Origin: Sphingomonadaceae bacterium
GTDB lineage: Bacteria > Pseudomonadota > Alphaproteobacteria > Sphingomonadales > Sphingomonadaceae
DNA length: 64,000 nt
Direction of reading: 5' to 3'
Assembly: GCA_024236155.1 (NCBI GenBank)
Contig: JACKLA010000007.1
Location: 1-64,000, forward strand
Position numbers and translations under genes: made by a program. Below the pieces are notes generated by a model, which worked only from the letters and a program-made list of their open reading frames with translations, did not search any database and was not told the origin of the DNA. The first letter of the stretch is position 1. Each line of letters opens with the position of its first letter. Below, piece after piece: positions 16,395 to 28,147 of this stretch.

Positions 16395-16679
16395 ATGCGC
16401 AGCACTATGCTTCGTCGCTTGCTGACCTGTCTTGCGCTTATCACCGGCCTTGCCGCCGCAGGTGCGCCTGTGTCGGCCATCGCGGTCGAGGCGCAGGGGC
16501 AACGGACTGAGAGCAGTGTATGCCTTGCCGAATCCGGCAAGGAGCAGCGGTGCGATTGTATAGAGCGCACGGATCGCCAGAATGCCGGGAAGAAGGGATC
16601 GCAGGCGTGCAAGCCGCGCAAGCCGATCGTCATCTACTTGCCGCCGCTCTATCTCGGGATCGATCGCGCTCACGAATAG
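16395..16679 (+). CDS. Small exported protein of unknown function
   Basis: About 94 residues with a clear signal peptide (LRRLLTCLALITGLAAAGAPVSA). The mature part has four cysteines, including a CDC pair, and ends in a KPRKPIVIYLPPLYLG segment. I do not recognise the family. The start could be the ATG four codons later. It follows the TonB-like gene in the same direction, and nothing in it resembles the parvulin sometimes found between argJ and secA. Confidence 0.55.
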   Translation: MRSTMLRRLLTCLALITGLAAAGAPVSAIAVEAQGQRTESSVCLAESGKEQRCDCIERTDRQNAGKKGSQACKPRKPIVIYLPPLYLGIDRAHE

Positions 16680-16775
16680 CGTGTCATAGCCCAACACATA
16701 TTGCATTCCTATTCGCCCAGGGCTGCGTGCGCCTGCGGCGAATTTCCTTTAAAATCCGTATTTTGAAAGCCACAC

Positions 16776-19526
<2,751 letters not shown>

Positions 19527-19533
19527 TTGATCG

Positions 19534-20262
19534 GTGCGCGGTTTCGCCAAACGCTGGGTGAACCGCGCACTTCGGCCACTGGGCCTGCAAGTTGTTGCAA
19601 CGCAGGATGATGAGCGCGCGGCGCTGGTTGACCTGCTGCATGCGCGCGGCATCGATCACGTGATCGACGTAGGGGCCAATGAAGGCCAGTTTGCGCGCCA
19701 GTTGCTCGACAAGGGTTATCGCGGGCGGATCGATTGCATCGAACCGCTCGAAACAGCGCATGTTGCGCTTTCCCGGAGCTTCCGCAATCACGCGCAAGTC
19801 TCGGTGCTCTCGCGCACTGCTGTCGGGGCAAGCAAGGGAACGACGCAGATCAATGTCGCGGGGAACTCGGTTTCCTCTTCGATCCTGCCGATGGAAGCTG
19901 CCCACCAAGTCGCAGCTCCGCGCTCACGCTATGAAGGCAGCCAGGCGGTTGAGTTGACAACGCTCGACAGCCTGTACCTCACAAGGGAAGGCTTTGCCGC
20001 CGAGCGCACATTGCTCAAGATCGATACTCAGGGCTTCGAGGGCCATGTCCTCGACGGCGCTGGTGGTATTCTGCCGCAGTTGGCGGGCGTGTTGATCGAG
20101 CTGTCGACGACATCGCTCTACACCGGGCAGTCCCGGTGGGAGGGCCTGCACGAGCGGTTGTGCGCCGCCGGATTCGAACTGTGGGGCCTGATGCCCGACT
20201 TTCGCGATCGCAACTCCGGCAGGTTGCTTCAGTTCGACGGGCTGTACATGCACGAAAGCTGA
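19534..20262 (+). CDS. FkbM family methyltransferase
   Basis: This 242-residue SAM-dependent methyltransferase has the FkbM-type SAM motif VIDVGANEGQFARQLL, the motif II-like CIEPLE, and LLKIDTQGFEGHVLDGA, where the K-D pair is characteristic. FkbM enzymes mostly O-methylate sugars or polyketides; here a cell-surface glycan is a plausible but unproven substrate. The GTG start is seven bases after secA, so it probably shares the secA transcript. Confidence 0.85.
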   Translation: MRGFAKRWVNRALRPLGLQVVATQDDERAALVDLLHARGIDHVIDVGANEGQFARQLLDKGYRGRIDCIEPLETAHVALSRSFRNHAQVSVLSRTAVGASKGTTQINVAGNSVSSSILPMEAAHQVAAPRSRYEGSQAVELTTLDSLYLTREGFAAERTLLKIDTQGFEGHVLDGAGGILPQLAGVLIELSTTSLYTGQSRWEGLHERLCAAGFELWGLMPDFRDRNSGRLLQFDGLYMHES

Positions 20263-20305
20263 GACGGGTGATCAGCGGGTGGGCCAAATCAGCGATGTGA
20301 GAAAA

Positions 20306-20380
20306 TGGCTCCCCGAGTTGGATTCGAACCAACGACCAAGTGATTAACAGTCACCTACTCTACCGCTGAGCTATCGGGGA
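20306..20380 (-). tRNA. tRNA-Asn (GTT)
   Basis: Reverse-strand cloverleaf with acceptor stem TCCCCGA/TCGGGGA, the D-arm AGCTCAGCGGTAGAGT, the anticodon loop CTGTTAA (anticodon GTT), the T-arm GGTTCGAATCC and an encoded CCA. The 75 bases include the CCA. Confidence 0.97.
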
Positions 20381-20418
20381 GCAGCCTTCCAAGCGGTATG
20401 GAGGAAGGCGAGGGCGAG

Positions 20419-20447
20419 CCTATATGGGCGGCAAATCGGCTTTGCAA
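20419..20447 (-). promoter_or_regulatory. Probable promoter of tRNA-Asn
   Basis: On the minus strand, TTGCAA and TATAGG are spaced by 17 bases, about 40 bases before the mature tRNA 5' end. The -10 hexamer matches that proposed for tRNA-Pro. Confidence 0.55.
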
Positions 20448-20472
20448 CCCCGTTTTGCACGCAAACTTGCCG

Positions 20473-21261
20473 TCAGGTGACGAATTGCTCGGCAACGATG
20501 CGTTCGTCGAGCGAATGGCCGGGATCGAACAGCAGGGTAAGCTCTGAATCGCGGGCAATTTCGACACTGACCTCTGCGATGTCGCGTACTTCCTTCTGGT
20601 CCGCGACAGCAGCGACCGGGCGCTTTGCCGGCTCGTTCACGGTAAATTTGATGCTCGCGCGGTCGGGCAGGATAGCGCCGCTCCAGCGCCGCGGCCGGAA
20701 CGCGCTGATCGGGGTGAGGGCCAGCAGTTGCGAATCGAGCGGCAGGATCGGGCCGTTTGCCGAAAGGTTGTATGCGGTCGATCCGGCAGGGGTTGCGACA
20801 AGCACCCCGTCGCCCACCAGCTCCTTGATCCGCACCTTGTCATCGACCGACACCTCCAGTTTCGCTGTCTGGCGGGTTTCACGCAGTAGGGAGACCTCGT
20901 TGATCGCACATTCGACGTGATGCTCGCCATCTTGCGTCACGGCTTCCATACGTAGCGGGCAAATACCGATCGAGCGTGAACGGTTGATCTTGTCGAGGAT
21001 CTTCACGCCGTGGCGGTACTTGTTCATCAGGAAGCCGACAGTGCCGCGATTGATGCCGTAACAGGGCAGGATCGGACCATCGTCGAGCATCTTGTGGAGT
21101 GTGTGGAGCATGAACCCGTCACCCCCCAGCGCGACGACAGCATCTGCCTCATCCATCGGCACCCAGTCGTGCGAATCCTGCAATTCGCGTGCAGTTTCGA
21201 CCGCCTTGGCGGTGTCGGATATTGCCAGTGCCAGCTTGCGGAAACCGTGATTGCTGCCCAT
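20473..21261 (-). CDS. nadK: NAD kinase
   Basis: NadK, 262 residues, phosphorylates NAD to NADP. It shows the GGDG motif (VALGGDGFMLHTLH, catalytic aspartate), INRGTVGFLMN, the NE motif (INEVSLLR) and GDGVLVATPAGSTAYNLSANGPIL. Length is slightly shorter than the E. coli enzyme, usual for Alphaproteobacteria. The ATG is preceded by GAGGGG. It is transcribed towards tRNA-Asn. Confidence 0.96.
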   Translation of the reverse strand: MGSNHGFRKLALAISDTAKAVETARELQDSHDWVPMDEADAVVALGGDGFMLHTLHKMLDDGPILPCYGINRGTVGFLMNKYRHGVKILDKINRSRSIGICPLRMEAVTQDGEHHVECAINEVSLLRETRQTAKLEVSVDDKVRIKELVGDGVLVATPAGSTAYNLSANGPILPLDSQLLALTPISAFRPRRWSGAILPDRASIKFTVNEPAKRPVAAVADQKEVRDIAEVSVEIARDSELTLLFDPGHSLDERIVAEQFVT

Positions 21262-21294
21262 CGTCCCCTCGCATCACCCTGCGGTGCGGGCCGG

Positions 21295-21323
21295 ACCCTA
21301 TGGGCGGCTGTGCCATTTGGCAA
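21295..21323 (-). promoter_or_regulatory. Probable nadK promoter
   Basis: On the minus strand, TTGCCA and TAGGGT are spaced by 17 bases, leaving a leader of about 25 bases that includes the GAGGGG ribosome site. Confidence 0.4.
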
Positions 21324-21376
21324 CGCGTTAGAATTGGGACAAGCCGGTCTTGCGCTTGTCGGCTAGTGGCGGATGG

Positions 21377-22198
21377 ATGAATCATGCAATCGAACTGGAA
21401 CGACCTTTGACGGAGCGGCGCCGCAAGATCGATCGCCGAGGCAGTGTATCGCCAAGGCTGGTCGAAGAACTTGCCTCGGCGATCGAGCAAGATGGAATCG
21501 AAGTCCTGTTCCAGCCGCAGTTCGATTGCGAGAGTGGGCAGATTGCCGGGGCGGAGGCTCTGCTTCGCTGGTCACATTCGGAGCGCGGCCTTCTTTCAGG
21601 TGACCGGGTGTTCGCCCTGGCACGAGAGGGTGCGCTGTCCAAACGGCTGACGCGCCATCTTTGCGACCGTGCGATGGCTGCTGCGACTGCCTGGCCGTCC
21701 GGTTTTCGCCTGTCGCTCAACGCCATGGCCGAGGACCTGGCCGATCCCGACTATCCCGGTACGCTGCTTGAATGTCTGCGTGATTCCGGTTTTCCTGCCT
21801 CGCGCCTTACCCTCGAAATCACCGAACAGGCGCTGGTGGATTCGCTCGATACGGCGGCAAAGCTGCTCAGGCCGGTCGCCGATGCGGGTATCGCTATTGC
21901 ACTCGACGATTTCGGGGCCGGTTTCTGCAATTTCCGCTACCTGAAAATGCTTCCGCTGTCGGCGCTCAAGCTCGACCGTTCGATGGTTGAGGGGATTGCG
22001 ACCGACCGACAGGACCTTGCCGTATTCCGGGGAATTCTCGCGATGGCGCGCGCGCTGGATCTGCGGGTAATTGCCGAGGGCGTCGAAACCGAATCCCAGC
22101 GCGCAGCGGTGTGCCGGGAAGGGTGCGATATCTGGCAGGGATTCCTGGGTTCACGGCCCATTTCTGCGCCTGAATTTGCTGAATTCGCAGCAGTTTGA
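21377..22198 (+). CDS. Stand-alone EAL-domain cyclic-di-GMP phosphodiesterase
   Basis: This 273-residue protein is almost entirely one EAL domain. The catalytic set looks complete: EALLRW, the asparagine in SLNAMAEDL, LEITEQ, the metal-binding DDFGAGF, the lysine in LKLDRSMV, AEGVETE, and the glutamine in GCDIWQGFLGSRP. It should therefore hydrolyse c-di-GMP, which controls motility and biofilm. A short N-terminal basic segment (RRRKIDRRGS) precedes the domain, and there is no sensor or membrane domain. It converges with mfd, the two stop codons being directly adjacent. Start chosen at ATG; an upstream GTG is possible. Confidence 0.9.
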   Translation: MNHAIELERPLTERRRKIDRRGSVSPRLVEELASAIEQDGIEVLFQPQFDCESGQIAGAEALLRWSHSERGLLSGDRVFALAREGALSKRLTRHLCDRAMAAATAWPSGFRLSLNAMAEDLADPDYPGTLLECLRDSGFPASRLTLEITEQALVDSLDTAAKLLRPVADAGIAIALDDFGAGFCNFRYLKMLPLSALKLDRSMVEGIATDRQDLAVFRGILAMARALDLRVIAEGVETESQRAAVCREGCDIWQGFLGSRPISAPEFAEFAAV

Positions 22199-25100
22199 TC
22201 AGCCCTTGCTCGCCTTCCGGACGATCCCGCTAAGACCCTTGGTCAGCTGGAACAGGCCGTTGAGCCGCGATTGCGGATCGCCCCATGCGCGGTTGATCAC
22301 CAGCTTCATATCCGGGCGCAGTTTCGCTGTGCCCTTGAGCCTATCGACATAGGCCAGCAGCCCGGCAGGATCGGGGAAGTCGTCCTTGTGGAAGCTGACC
22401 AGCGTGCCGCGCACACCGACATCGATTTTCGCGATATTGGCGGTGATGGCCTGATGCTTGATCTCGATCAGCTTGACGAGATTGGCGGTGGCATCTGGCA
22501 GGGGACCGAAGCGGTCGATCATCTCGGCGGCCATCGCCTCGATCTCGGCCTTGTCGCCCGCATCGTTGAGGCGGCGGTAGAGCGCCATGCGCACCGCGAG
22601 GTCGGGGACGTAGTCTTCCGGGATCATGATCGGCGCATCGACGGTAATCTGCGGACTGATGCTGTCGGGCCTGGCTTCGAGGCCCGCCGCACCCGCTTTC
22701 GCTGCAAGGATCGCGTCTTCCAGCATCGACTGGTAGAGTTCGAACCCGACTTCACGAATGTGCCCTGATTGCTCATCACCCAAGAGGTTGCCTGCCCCGC
22801 GAATGTCGAGGTCGTGACTGGCAAGCTGGAACCCGGCGCCGAGGCTGTCGAGATCGCCCAGAACCTTGAGCCGCTTCTCCGCAACTTCGCTCAGCGCAAC
22901 GTCCTTCTCGAAAGTGAGGTAGGCGTAGGCGCGCAGCTTTGATCGTCCGACCCGCCCGCGCAACTGGTAGAGCTGGGCGAGGCCGAATATGTCGGCGCGG
23001 TGGATGATGATCGTGTTCGCGCTCGGCAGGTCGAGCCCACTTTCGACGATGGTGGTGGAGAGCAACACGTCGTATTTGCCCTCATAGAAGGCGCTCATCC
23101 GTTCTTCGATCTCGCCCGCACCCATCTGGCCATGGGCAGAAACATACTTCACTTCAGGTACATGCTCGTGGAGCCAGTCCGAAACTGCCTCCATGTCGGA
23201 AATGCGCGGGACGACGATAAAGCTTTGTCCGCCGCGATGATGTTCACGCAGCAGGGCTTCGCGCATCACCATATCGTCCCATTCCATCACATAGGTCCGC
23301 ACGGCGAGGCGATCGACGGGCGGGGTCTGGATGGTCGAGAGCTCGCGCAACCCGGTCATCGCCATTTGCAGCGTGCGCGGGATGGGGGTGGCGGTAAGCG
23401 TGAGCATATGCACATCCGCGCGCAGCTGCTTGAGCTTTTCCTTGTGGGTGACGCCGAACCGCTGTTCCTCGTCGACGATGACCAGGCCGAGATCGCGGAA
23501 TTTCGTATTCTTCGACAGGATCGCATGGGTGCCGACGACGATATCGATATCGCCCTTTTCCAGCCCTTCGCGTGTCTCGCTCATTTCCTTGGCCGGGACC
23601 AGGCGGCTGAGTCGGCCGATCTTGAGCGGGAAGCCGATGAAGCGTTCGGCGAAGTTCGTATAGTGCTGGCGCGCGAGCAGAGTCGTGGGGGCAACCACGG
23701 CGACCTGTTGCCCGTTCATCGCGGCCACGAAGGCGGCTCTGAGCGCGACCTCGGTCTTGCCGAAGCCGACATCGCCGCAGACCAGCCGATCCATCGGCTT
23801 GCCGCTTTCGAGGTCGCGCAGGACATCGGCAATCGCGCGGTCCTGGTCGTCGGTTTCCTCCCATGGGAATTTCTCGACGAACTGGTTGTACGGGCCATCT
23901 TCTGCTGACAGCACTGGCGCCTTGCGCAGCGCACGCTGGGCGGCAACCTGCATCAGTTCGCCAGCGATCTCTCGTATGCGTTCTTTCAGCCGTGCCCGGC
24001 GCTTCTGCCACGCTTCGCCGCCAAGGCGGTCGAGCATGACCGCTTCCTCGCTGCTGCCGTAGCGACTGAGGACGTCGATATTCTCGACCGGGATGTAGAG
24101 TTTGTCGCCGCCCCTGTATTCGAGCATCACGCAGTCGTGCCGGGATTGACCGACCGGCACCGGTTCGAGCCCCAGATACTTGCCGATCCCGTGCTCGACA
24201 TGGACCACAAGATCGCCTCGATTGAGTGCCTGCAGTTCGGCGAGGAAGGCGTCCGAATCCTTCTTGCGCTTGCGCCGGCGGACAAGACGATCGCCGAGGA
24301 CATCCTGTTCGCTCAGGAGCTCGAGTTCGCTGTTGGAGAACCCGGTTTCGACTGGCAGGACCAGTGCGACGGGTGATCCCTTTGCGGCCAGGCCCAATGC
24401 TTCTTGCCAGCTGTCAGCCAGCTTCGTCGCCGCACCGGCTTCGGACAGGATCGACGCGATGCGCGAGCGGCTGCCGGTCGAATAGGCAGCGAAGATCGGC
24501 TTTCTGCCCGCCTGGCCGACAGCTGTGAGGTGTTTGGCCGCAGCCTCGTAGACATTGTCGCCTCGCGCTCGCTCCGGTGCGAAGTCGCGCGCGGAAGCAA
24601 AGCTGAAATCGACGCTCTTGCCGCTTTCCGGGGCAGCGAAGATCGACGCGTGGTGCGCGGGTGCCTTGTCGAGAGCGGCACCGAATTCGTCCGATGACAG
24701 GTAGAGCGCGTCCTTCGCCAGCGGGCGATAGCTGCCCTTGGCCTGTCCACTCGCGCTGGTGCGCTGTTCGCAATAATCGGCGATGTCGGAGAGACGCTCT
24801 TCGCTCGCTTGCAGCGCGGCGCTGTCGATGACGACAAGGTCGTCGCTCGTCAGGTGGTCGAACAGGGTCGACATCCGCTCTTCGAACAAGGGCAGCCAGT
24901 GCTCCATTCCGGCAAGTCGCCGTCCGTCACTGACCGCCTCGTAGAGCGGGTCCTGTGTCGCAGTCGCGCCAAACATCTCGCGATAACGGCTGCGGAAACG
25001 CTTGATGCTGTCTTCGTCGAGCAAGGCCTCGCTTGCGGGCAGAAGCAGGTGGGATTTGAGCACGCCGGTGCTCATCTGGGTCGAAGGATCGAAGCTGCGC

Positions 25101-25675
25101 AGGCTTTCCAACTCGTCTCCGAAGAAATCGAGCCGCAATCCCTCGTCCATTCCCGACGGGAAGATATCGACGATCGAACCCCGCACGGCGTATTCGCCCT
25201 TGTCGACCACGGTATCGGTTCGTGAATAGCCTTGTCGCTGCAACAGGGCTGCAAGGCTTTCACGCCCGATCTCGGTACCCGATTTGAACTCGCGCACACT
25301 TTCGCGAATGCGAAACGGCGTGAGCGCACGCTGGAGCACCGCGTTGACCGTGGTTACAAGCAGCTGCGAACCCGTTTTGCCGGCCTGAAGCCGATAGAGC
25401 GCAGAAAGCCGCCGGGCGCTGACCGACAGGGCCGGGCTTGCGCGATCATAGGGCAAACAGTCCCAGGCCGGGAATTCGAGCACTTCCAGTTCGGGAGCGA
25501 AGAACTGCGCCGCGTCGGTCACTGCGCGCATCGCCGCATCGTCGGCAGCAATGAAGACAGCACGCCCCTTTGCCGCCCGCGCAAGATCCGCCATCACCAG
25601 CGGTTGCGCGCCGCGCGCAATCGACGACAGGGTCAGCGGTTCGTTCGCCGAAAGGATGCGGTTGAGATCGGGCAT
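22199..25675 (-). CDS. mfd: Transcription-repair coupling factor Mfd
   Basis: Mfd, 1158 residues, removes RNA polymerase stalled at lesions and recruits UvrA. In order: an N-terminal UvrB-like part, the CarD/RNA-polymerase-interaction domain (GDLVVHVEHGIGKYLGLE, near residue 490), the RecG-like translocase with Walker A (CGDVGFGKTEVALRAAF) and DEEQRFG box, the TRG motif region, and the C-terminal TRCF domain. All expected motifs are seen. It follows sdhE after a 21-base gap, probably in one transcript. Confidence 0.98.
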   Translation of the reverse strand: MPDLNRILSANEPLTLSSIARGAQPLVMADLARAAKGRAVFIAADDAAMRAVTDAAQFFAPELEVLEFPAWDCLPYDRASPALSVSARRLSALYRLQAGKTGSQLLVTTVNAVLQRALTPFRIRESVREFKSGTEIGRESLAALLQRQGYSRTDTVVDKGEYAVRGSIVDIFPSGMDEGLRLDFFGDELESLRSFDPSTQMSTGVLKSHLLLPASEALLDEDSIKRFRSRYREMFGATATQDPLYEAVSDGRRLAGMEHWLPLFEERMSTLFDHLTSDDLVVIDSAALQASEERLSDIADYCEQRTSASGQAKGSYRPLAKDALYLSSDEFGAALDKAPAHHASIFAAPESGKSVDFSFASARDFAPERARGDNVYEAAAKHLTAVGQAGRKPIFAAYSTGSRSRIASILSEAGAATKLADSWQEALGLAAKGSPVALVLPVETGFSNSELELLSEQDVLGDRLVRRRKRKKDSDAFLAELQALNRGDLVVHVEHGIGKYLGLEPVPVGQSRHDCVMLEYRGGDKLYIPVENIDVLSRYGSSEEAVMLDRLGGEAWQKRRARLKERIREIAGELMQVAAQRALRKAPVLSAEDGPYNQFVEKFPWEETDDQDRAIADVLRDLESGKPMDRLVCGDVGFGKTEVALRAAFVAAMNGQQVAVVAPTTLLARQHYTNFAERFIGFPLKIGRLSRLVPAKEMSETREGLEKGDIDIVVGTHAILSKNTKFRDLGLVIVDEEQRFGVTHKEKLKQLRADVHMLTLTATPIPRTLQMAMTGLRELSTIQTPPVDRLAVRTYVMEWDDMVMREALLREHHRGGQSFIVVPRISDMEAVSDWLHEHVPEVKYVSAHGQMGAGEIEERMSAFYEGKYDVLLSTTIVESGLDLPSANTIIIHRADIFGLAQLYQLRGRVGRSKLRAYAYLTFEKDVALSEVAEKRLKVLGDLDSLGAGFQLASHDLDIRGAGNLLGDEQSGHIREVGFELYQSMLEDAILAAKAGAAGLEARPDSISPQITVDAPIMIPEDYVPDLAVRMALYRRLNDAGDKAEIEAMAAEMIDRFGPLPDATANLVKLIEIKHQAITANIAKIDVGVRGTLVSFHKDDFPDPAGLLAYVDRLKGTAKLRPDMKLVINRAWGDPQSRLNGLFQLTKGLSGIVRKASKG

Positions 25676-25696
25676 GGCTACTGGTCGATGAACTCG

Positions 25697-25963
25697 TCAG
25701 CGCGGGATGTCGACGTAATCGAGCTTCTTCATCAACTCCATCTGTTCGCCCGAAAACCGGTCGGGTACCGGCTGGGTCCCAAGCGCCCATGCCATGACAT
25801 CGACATCGTCTTCGTCGAGCAAGGCCTCGAACCATGTCAGTTCGGGTTCCGACCATGTTGCGGCATAGCGATCGAAGAAACCGCCGATCATGTAATCGGC
25901 CTCGCGCGTGCCGCGATGCCATGATCGGAATTTTGCGCGGGAAAGTCGGGTCTGGTCGGGCAT
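25697..25963 (-). CDS. sdhE: FAD assembly factor SdhE
   Basis: SdhE (YgfY/Sdh5 family), 88 residues, promotes covalent FAD attachment to succinate dehydrogenase. The diagnostic RGxxE motif is present as WHRGTREADYMIGGFFD, and LLDEDDVDVMAWALG matches the second half of the family. Its place between mfd and recG is common in Alphaproteobacteria. It has no ribosome site; a promoter-like hexamer ends seven bases before the ATG. Confidence 0.94.
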   Translation of the reverse strand: MPDQTRLSRAKFRSWHRGTREADYMIGGFFDRYAATWSEPELTWFEALLDEDDVDVMAWALGTQPVPDRFSGEQMELMKKLDYVDIPR

Positions 25964-25970
25964 GAGGCGC

Positions 25971-25998
25971 GCCTAACCCTCTCGTCATGCCAGCGCAA
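25971..25998 (-). promoter_or_regulatory. Candidate promoter giving a leaderless sdhE mRNA
   Basis: On the minus strand, TTGCGC and TTAGGC are spaced by 16 bases; the sequence continues GCGCCTC and then the sdhE ATG. The -35 element lies inside the first hairpin of the adjacent inverted repeat. Confidence 0.42.
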
Positions 25999-26064
25999 GC
26001 TGGCATCGCTTTCCACATGTGTAGCGGTTGCGAATGGCGATCCCAGCTTCCGCTGGGATGACGA
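25982..26064. repeat. Nested inverted-repeat element between sdhE and recG
   Basis: The 83-base element has outer arms TCGTCAT and ATGACGA. It encloses two hairpins: TGCCAGC-GCAA-GCTGGCA on the left and TCCCAGC-TTCC-GCTGGGA on the right. The GTCAT(C/G)CCAGC...GCTGG form is characteristic of small dispersed intergenic palindromes in many alphaproteobacterial genomes. I found no second full copy in this window. It may act as a terminator, an RNA-stability element or a passive miniature element. Confidence 0.75.
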
Positions 26065-26086
26065 TGGTGCTTAAATGGTACCATCT

Positions 26087-28147
26087 ATGCGGCCCGACAT
26101 CCTCAACCCCCTATTTACCGAGAGCGACACGCTGGATGGTGTTGGGCCGAAGCTGAAGAAGCCGCTCGATAAGCTGGGCCTCACTCGGGTCAGGGACATT
26201 GTCTATCACTTGCCGGACCGGTTCGTTTCGCGCCGTGTTGTCGAAACGCTCGACGATGCGGGCGAGGGCGAGCAGATCGTGATCGCACTGACCCCGACGG
26301 AACATCGCGCCGCACGTTCAGGTCGTGGCCCCTATCGAGTGCTGGCGCAGGATAACATCGGCAATATTTGCGCGCTGACCTATTTCGGGCGGGCATCATA
26401 CTCGGCGAAAAAGCTGCTGCCGGTCGGAGAGAAACGATGGATCGTCGGCCGCCTCGATCGTTATGGCGACATGTTGCAGATCGTCCATCCCGACCATGTC
26501 GAGGAGGAAGGCGGTGATACCCTCGGGCGGCTTTGTGAGCCGGTCTATCCGCTGTCGGAAGGCCTGACCCAGCCGAAGGTCGCCGGGCTCGTCGCGCAAT
26601 CAATCTCGCGCTTGCCTGAACTGCCTGAATGGATCGAGCCAAGCCAGTTCGACAAACAGGCGTGGCTGAGCTGGTCGGACGCGCTCAAGCTGGCGCACAA
26701 GGGTGAAAATGCCAATGCGCGCGACCGGCTTGCCTATGACGAATTGCTTGCGAACTCGCTGGCGCTGATGTTGGTGCGGGCCGACAACCGCCGCCGCAAG
26801 GGGCAGCCGTTGCAGGGCGATGGTTCGCTGCGTGCCAAGCTGCAATTGCCTTACCAACTGACCGGCGCACAGGCGCGCTCGGTACGCGAGATCGAAGGCG
26901 ACCTGGCCCAGGAAGCGCCGATGCTGCGGCTGCTCCAGGGCGACGTTGGCGCAGGCAAGACAGTGGTCGCGCTCGAAGCGATGCTGATCGCGAACGAAGC
27001 AGGCAGGCAGGCAGCCTTGCTCGCCCCGACAGAAATCCTTGCTCGCCAGCATTTCGAGACATTGCGCACCATGGCGAAGCCAACCGGTGTCGAAGTTGCG
27101 TTGCTGACCGGTCGCGACAAGGGCCGGGCGCGCGAGGGAACGCTGATGGGCCTGCTCGATGGCAGTATCGACATCGTCGTTGGCACGCATGCTATCTTCC
27201 AAGATAGCGTCAGTTACAGGGACCTCGCCCTGGTTGTGATCGACGAGCAGCATCGCTTCGGTGTCGCACAGCGCCTCCAGCTCGCTGCCAAGGGCAAGCG
27301 GACACCCCACACCCTGGCCATGACTGCGACTCCAATCCCCCGCACCCTTACTCTTGCGCAGTATGGCGAAATGGACGTCAGCCGCCTCGACGAAATGCCT
27401 CCGGGTCGCCAACCGATCGACACGCGTGTCGTGTCGCTAGACCGGCTGTCCGAGGTTGCAGATGGCGTCGGTCGCCACATGGCAAATGGGCAGCAAGCCT
27501 ATTGGGTCTGCCCGATGGTCCGCGAGCACGAAACCGAAGACATCGCAGCGGCAGAAGCGCGCTATGCCGGTTTGAAGGAACGCTTCGGCGACGACGTTGT
27601 GCTGGTCCACGGCCAGCTAAAGCCTGAACTGAAGGACGCGGCGATGGAGCGGTTTGCGAGCGGTGCGGCAAGGCTGCTGGTCGCCACGACCGTCATCGAA
27701 GTCGGTGTTGATGTGCCCGCGGCAACGCTAATGGTGATCGAACAGGCAGAACGCTTTGGACTGGCGCAACTCCACCAGCTGCGCGGCCGGGTTGGGCGGG
27801 GCAGTGAAAAGTCCACCTGCCTGCTGCTTCGCGGCGATGCGCTGTCGGAGGTTGGGCGCGAGCGGCTTGCCCTGATGCGCGAGACGCAGGACGGCTTCCG
27901 CCTCGCCGAAGAAGACTTGCGGCTGCGTGGTGGCGGTGAATTGCTGGGCACGCGGCAATCGGGTGACACCCCGTTCCGCGTCGCCAGCCTCGAACAGATA
28001 ACCAGGCTCCTGCCGCTGGCCCACGATGATGCGCGCCTGCTGATGGAACGCGATGGTGGCCTGACGGGAACACGCGGCGAGGCAGCACGAATACTGCTCT
28101 ACCTGTTCGAGCGCGATTGGGGCGTGCAAATGCTGCGCGGCGGCTAA
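26087..28147 (+). CDS. recG: ATP-dependent DNA helicase RecG
   Basis: RecG, 686 residues from the chosen ATG, regresses stalled replication forks and processes branched DNA. It has the wedge (OB) domain in the N-terminal third, Walker A (LLQGDVGAGKTVVALEAML), the DEQH box (IDEQHRFGVAQR), TATPIPRTL, and the C-terminal TRG-like QLHQLRGRVGRGS. Another in-frame ATG lies four codons upstream. It converges with a phosphatase gene, the two overlapping by four bases. Confidence 0.97.
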   Translation: MRPDILNPLFTESDTLDGVGPKLKKPLDKLGLTRVRDIVYHLPDRFVSRRVVETLDDAGEGEQIVIALTPTEHRAARSGRGPYRVLAQDNIGNICALTYFGRASYSAKKLLPVGEKRWIVGRLDRYGDMLQIVHPDHVEEEGGDTLGRLCEPVYPLSEGLTQPKVAGLVAQSISRLPELPEWIEPSQFDKQAWLSWSDALKLAHKGENANARDRLAYDELLANSLALMLVRADNRRRKGQPLQGDGSLRAKLQLPYQLTGAQARSVREIEGDLAQEAPMLRLLQGDVGAGKTVVALEAMLIANEAGRQAALLAPTEILARQHFETLRTMAKPTGVEVALLTGRDKGRAREGTLMGLLDGSIDIVVGTHAIFQDSVSYRDLALVVIDEQHRFGVAQRLQLAAKGKRTPHTLAMTATPIPRTLTLAQYGEMDVSRLDEMPPGRQPIDTRVVSLDRLSEVADGVGRHMANGQQAYWVCPMVREHETEDIAAAEARYAGLKERFGDDVVLVHGQLKPELKDAAMERFASGAARLLVATTVIEVGVDVPAATLMVIEQAERFGLAQLHQLRGRVGRGSEKSTCLLLRGDALSEVGRERLALMRETQDGFRLAEEDLRLRGGGELLGTRQSGDTPFRVASLEQITRLLPLAHDDARLLMERDGGLTGTRGEAARILLYLFERDWGVQMLRGG

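Noticed and set aside
21376..21377. EAL gene as an eighth leaderless candidate (TAGTGG ends seven bases before its ATG)
   Set aside because: No TTG-type -35 element lies at 16-18 bases, so the promoter call is not supported.
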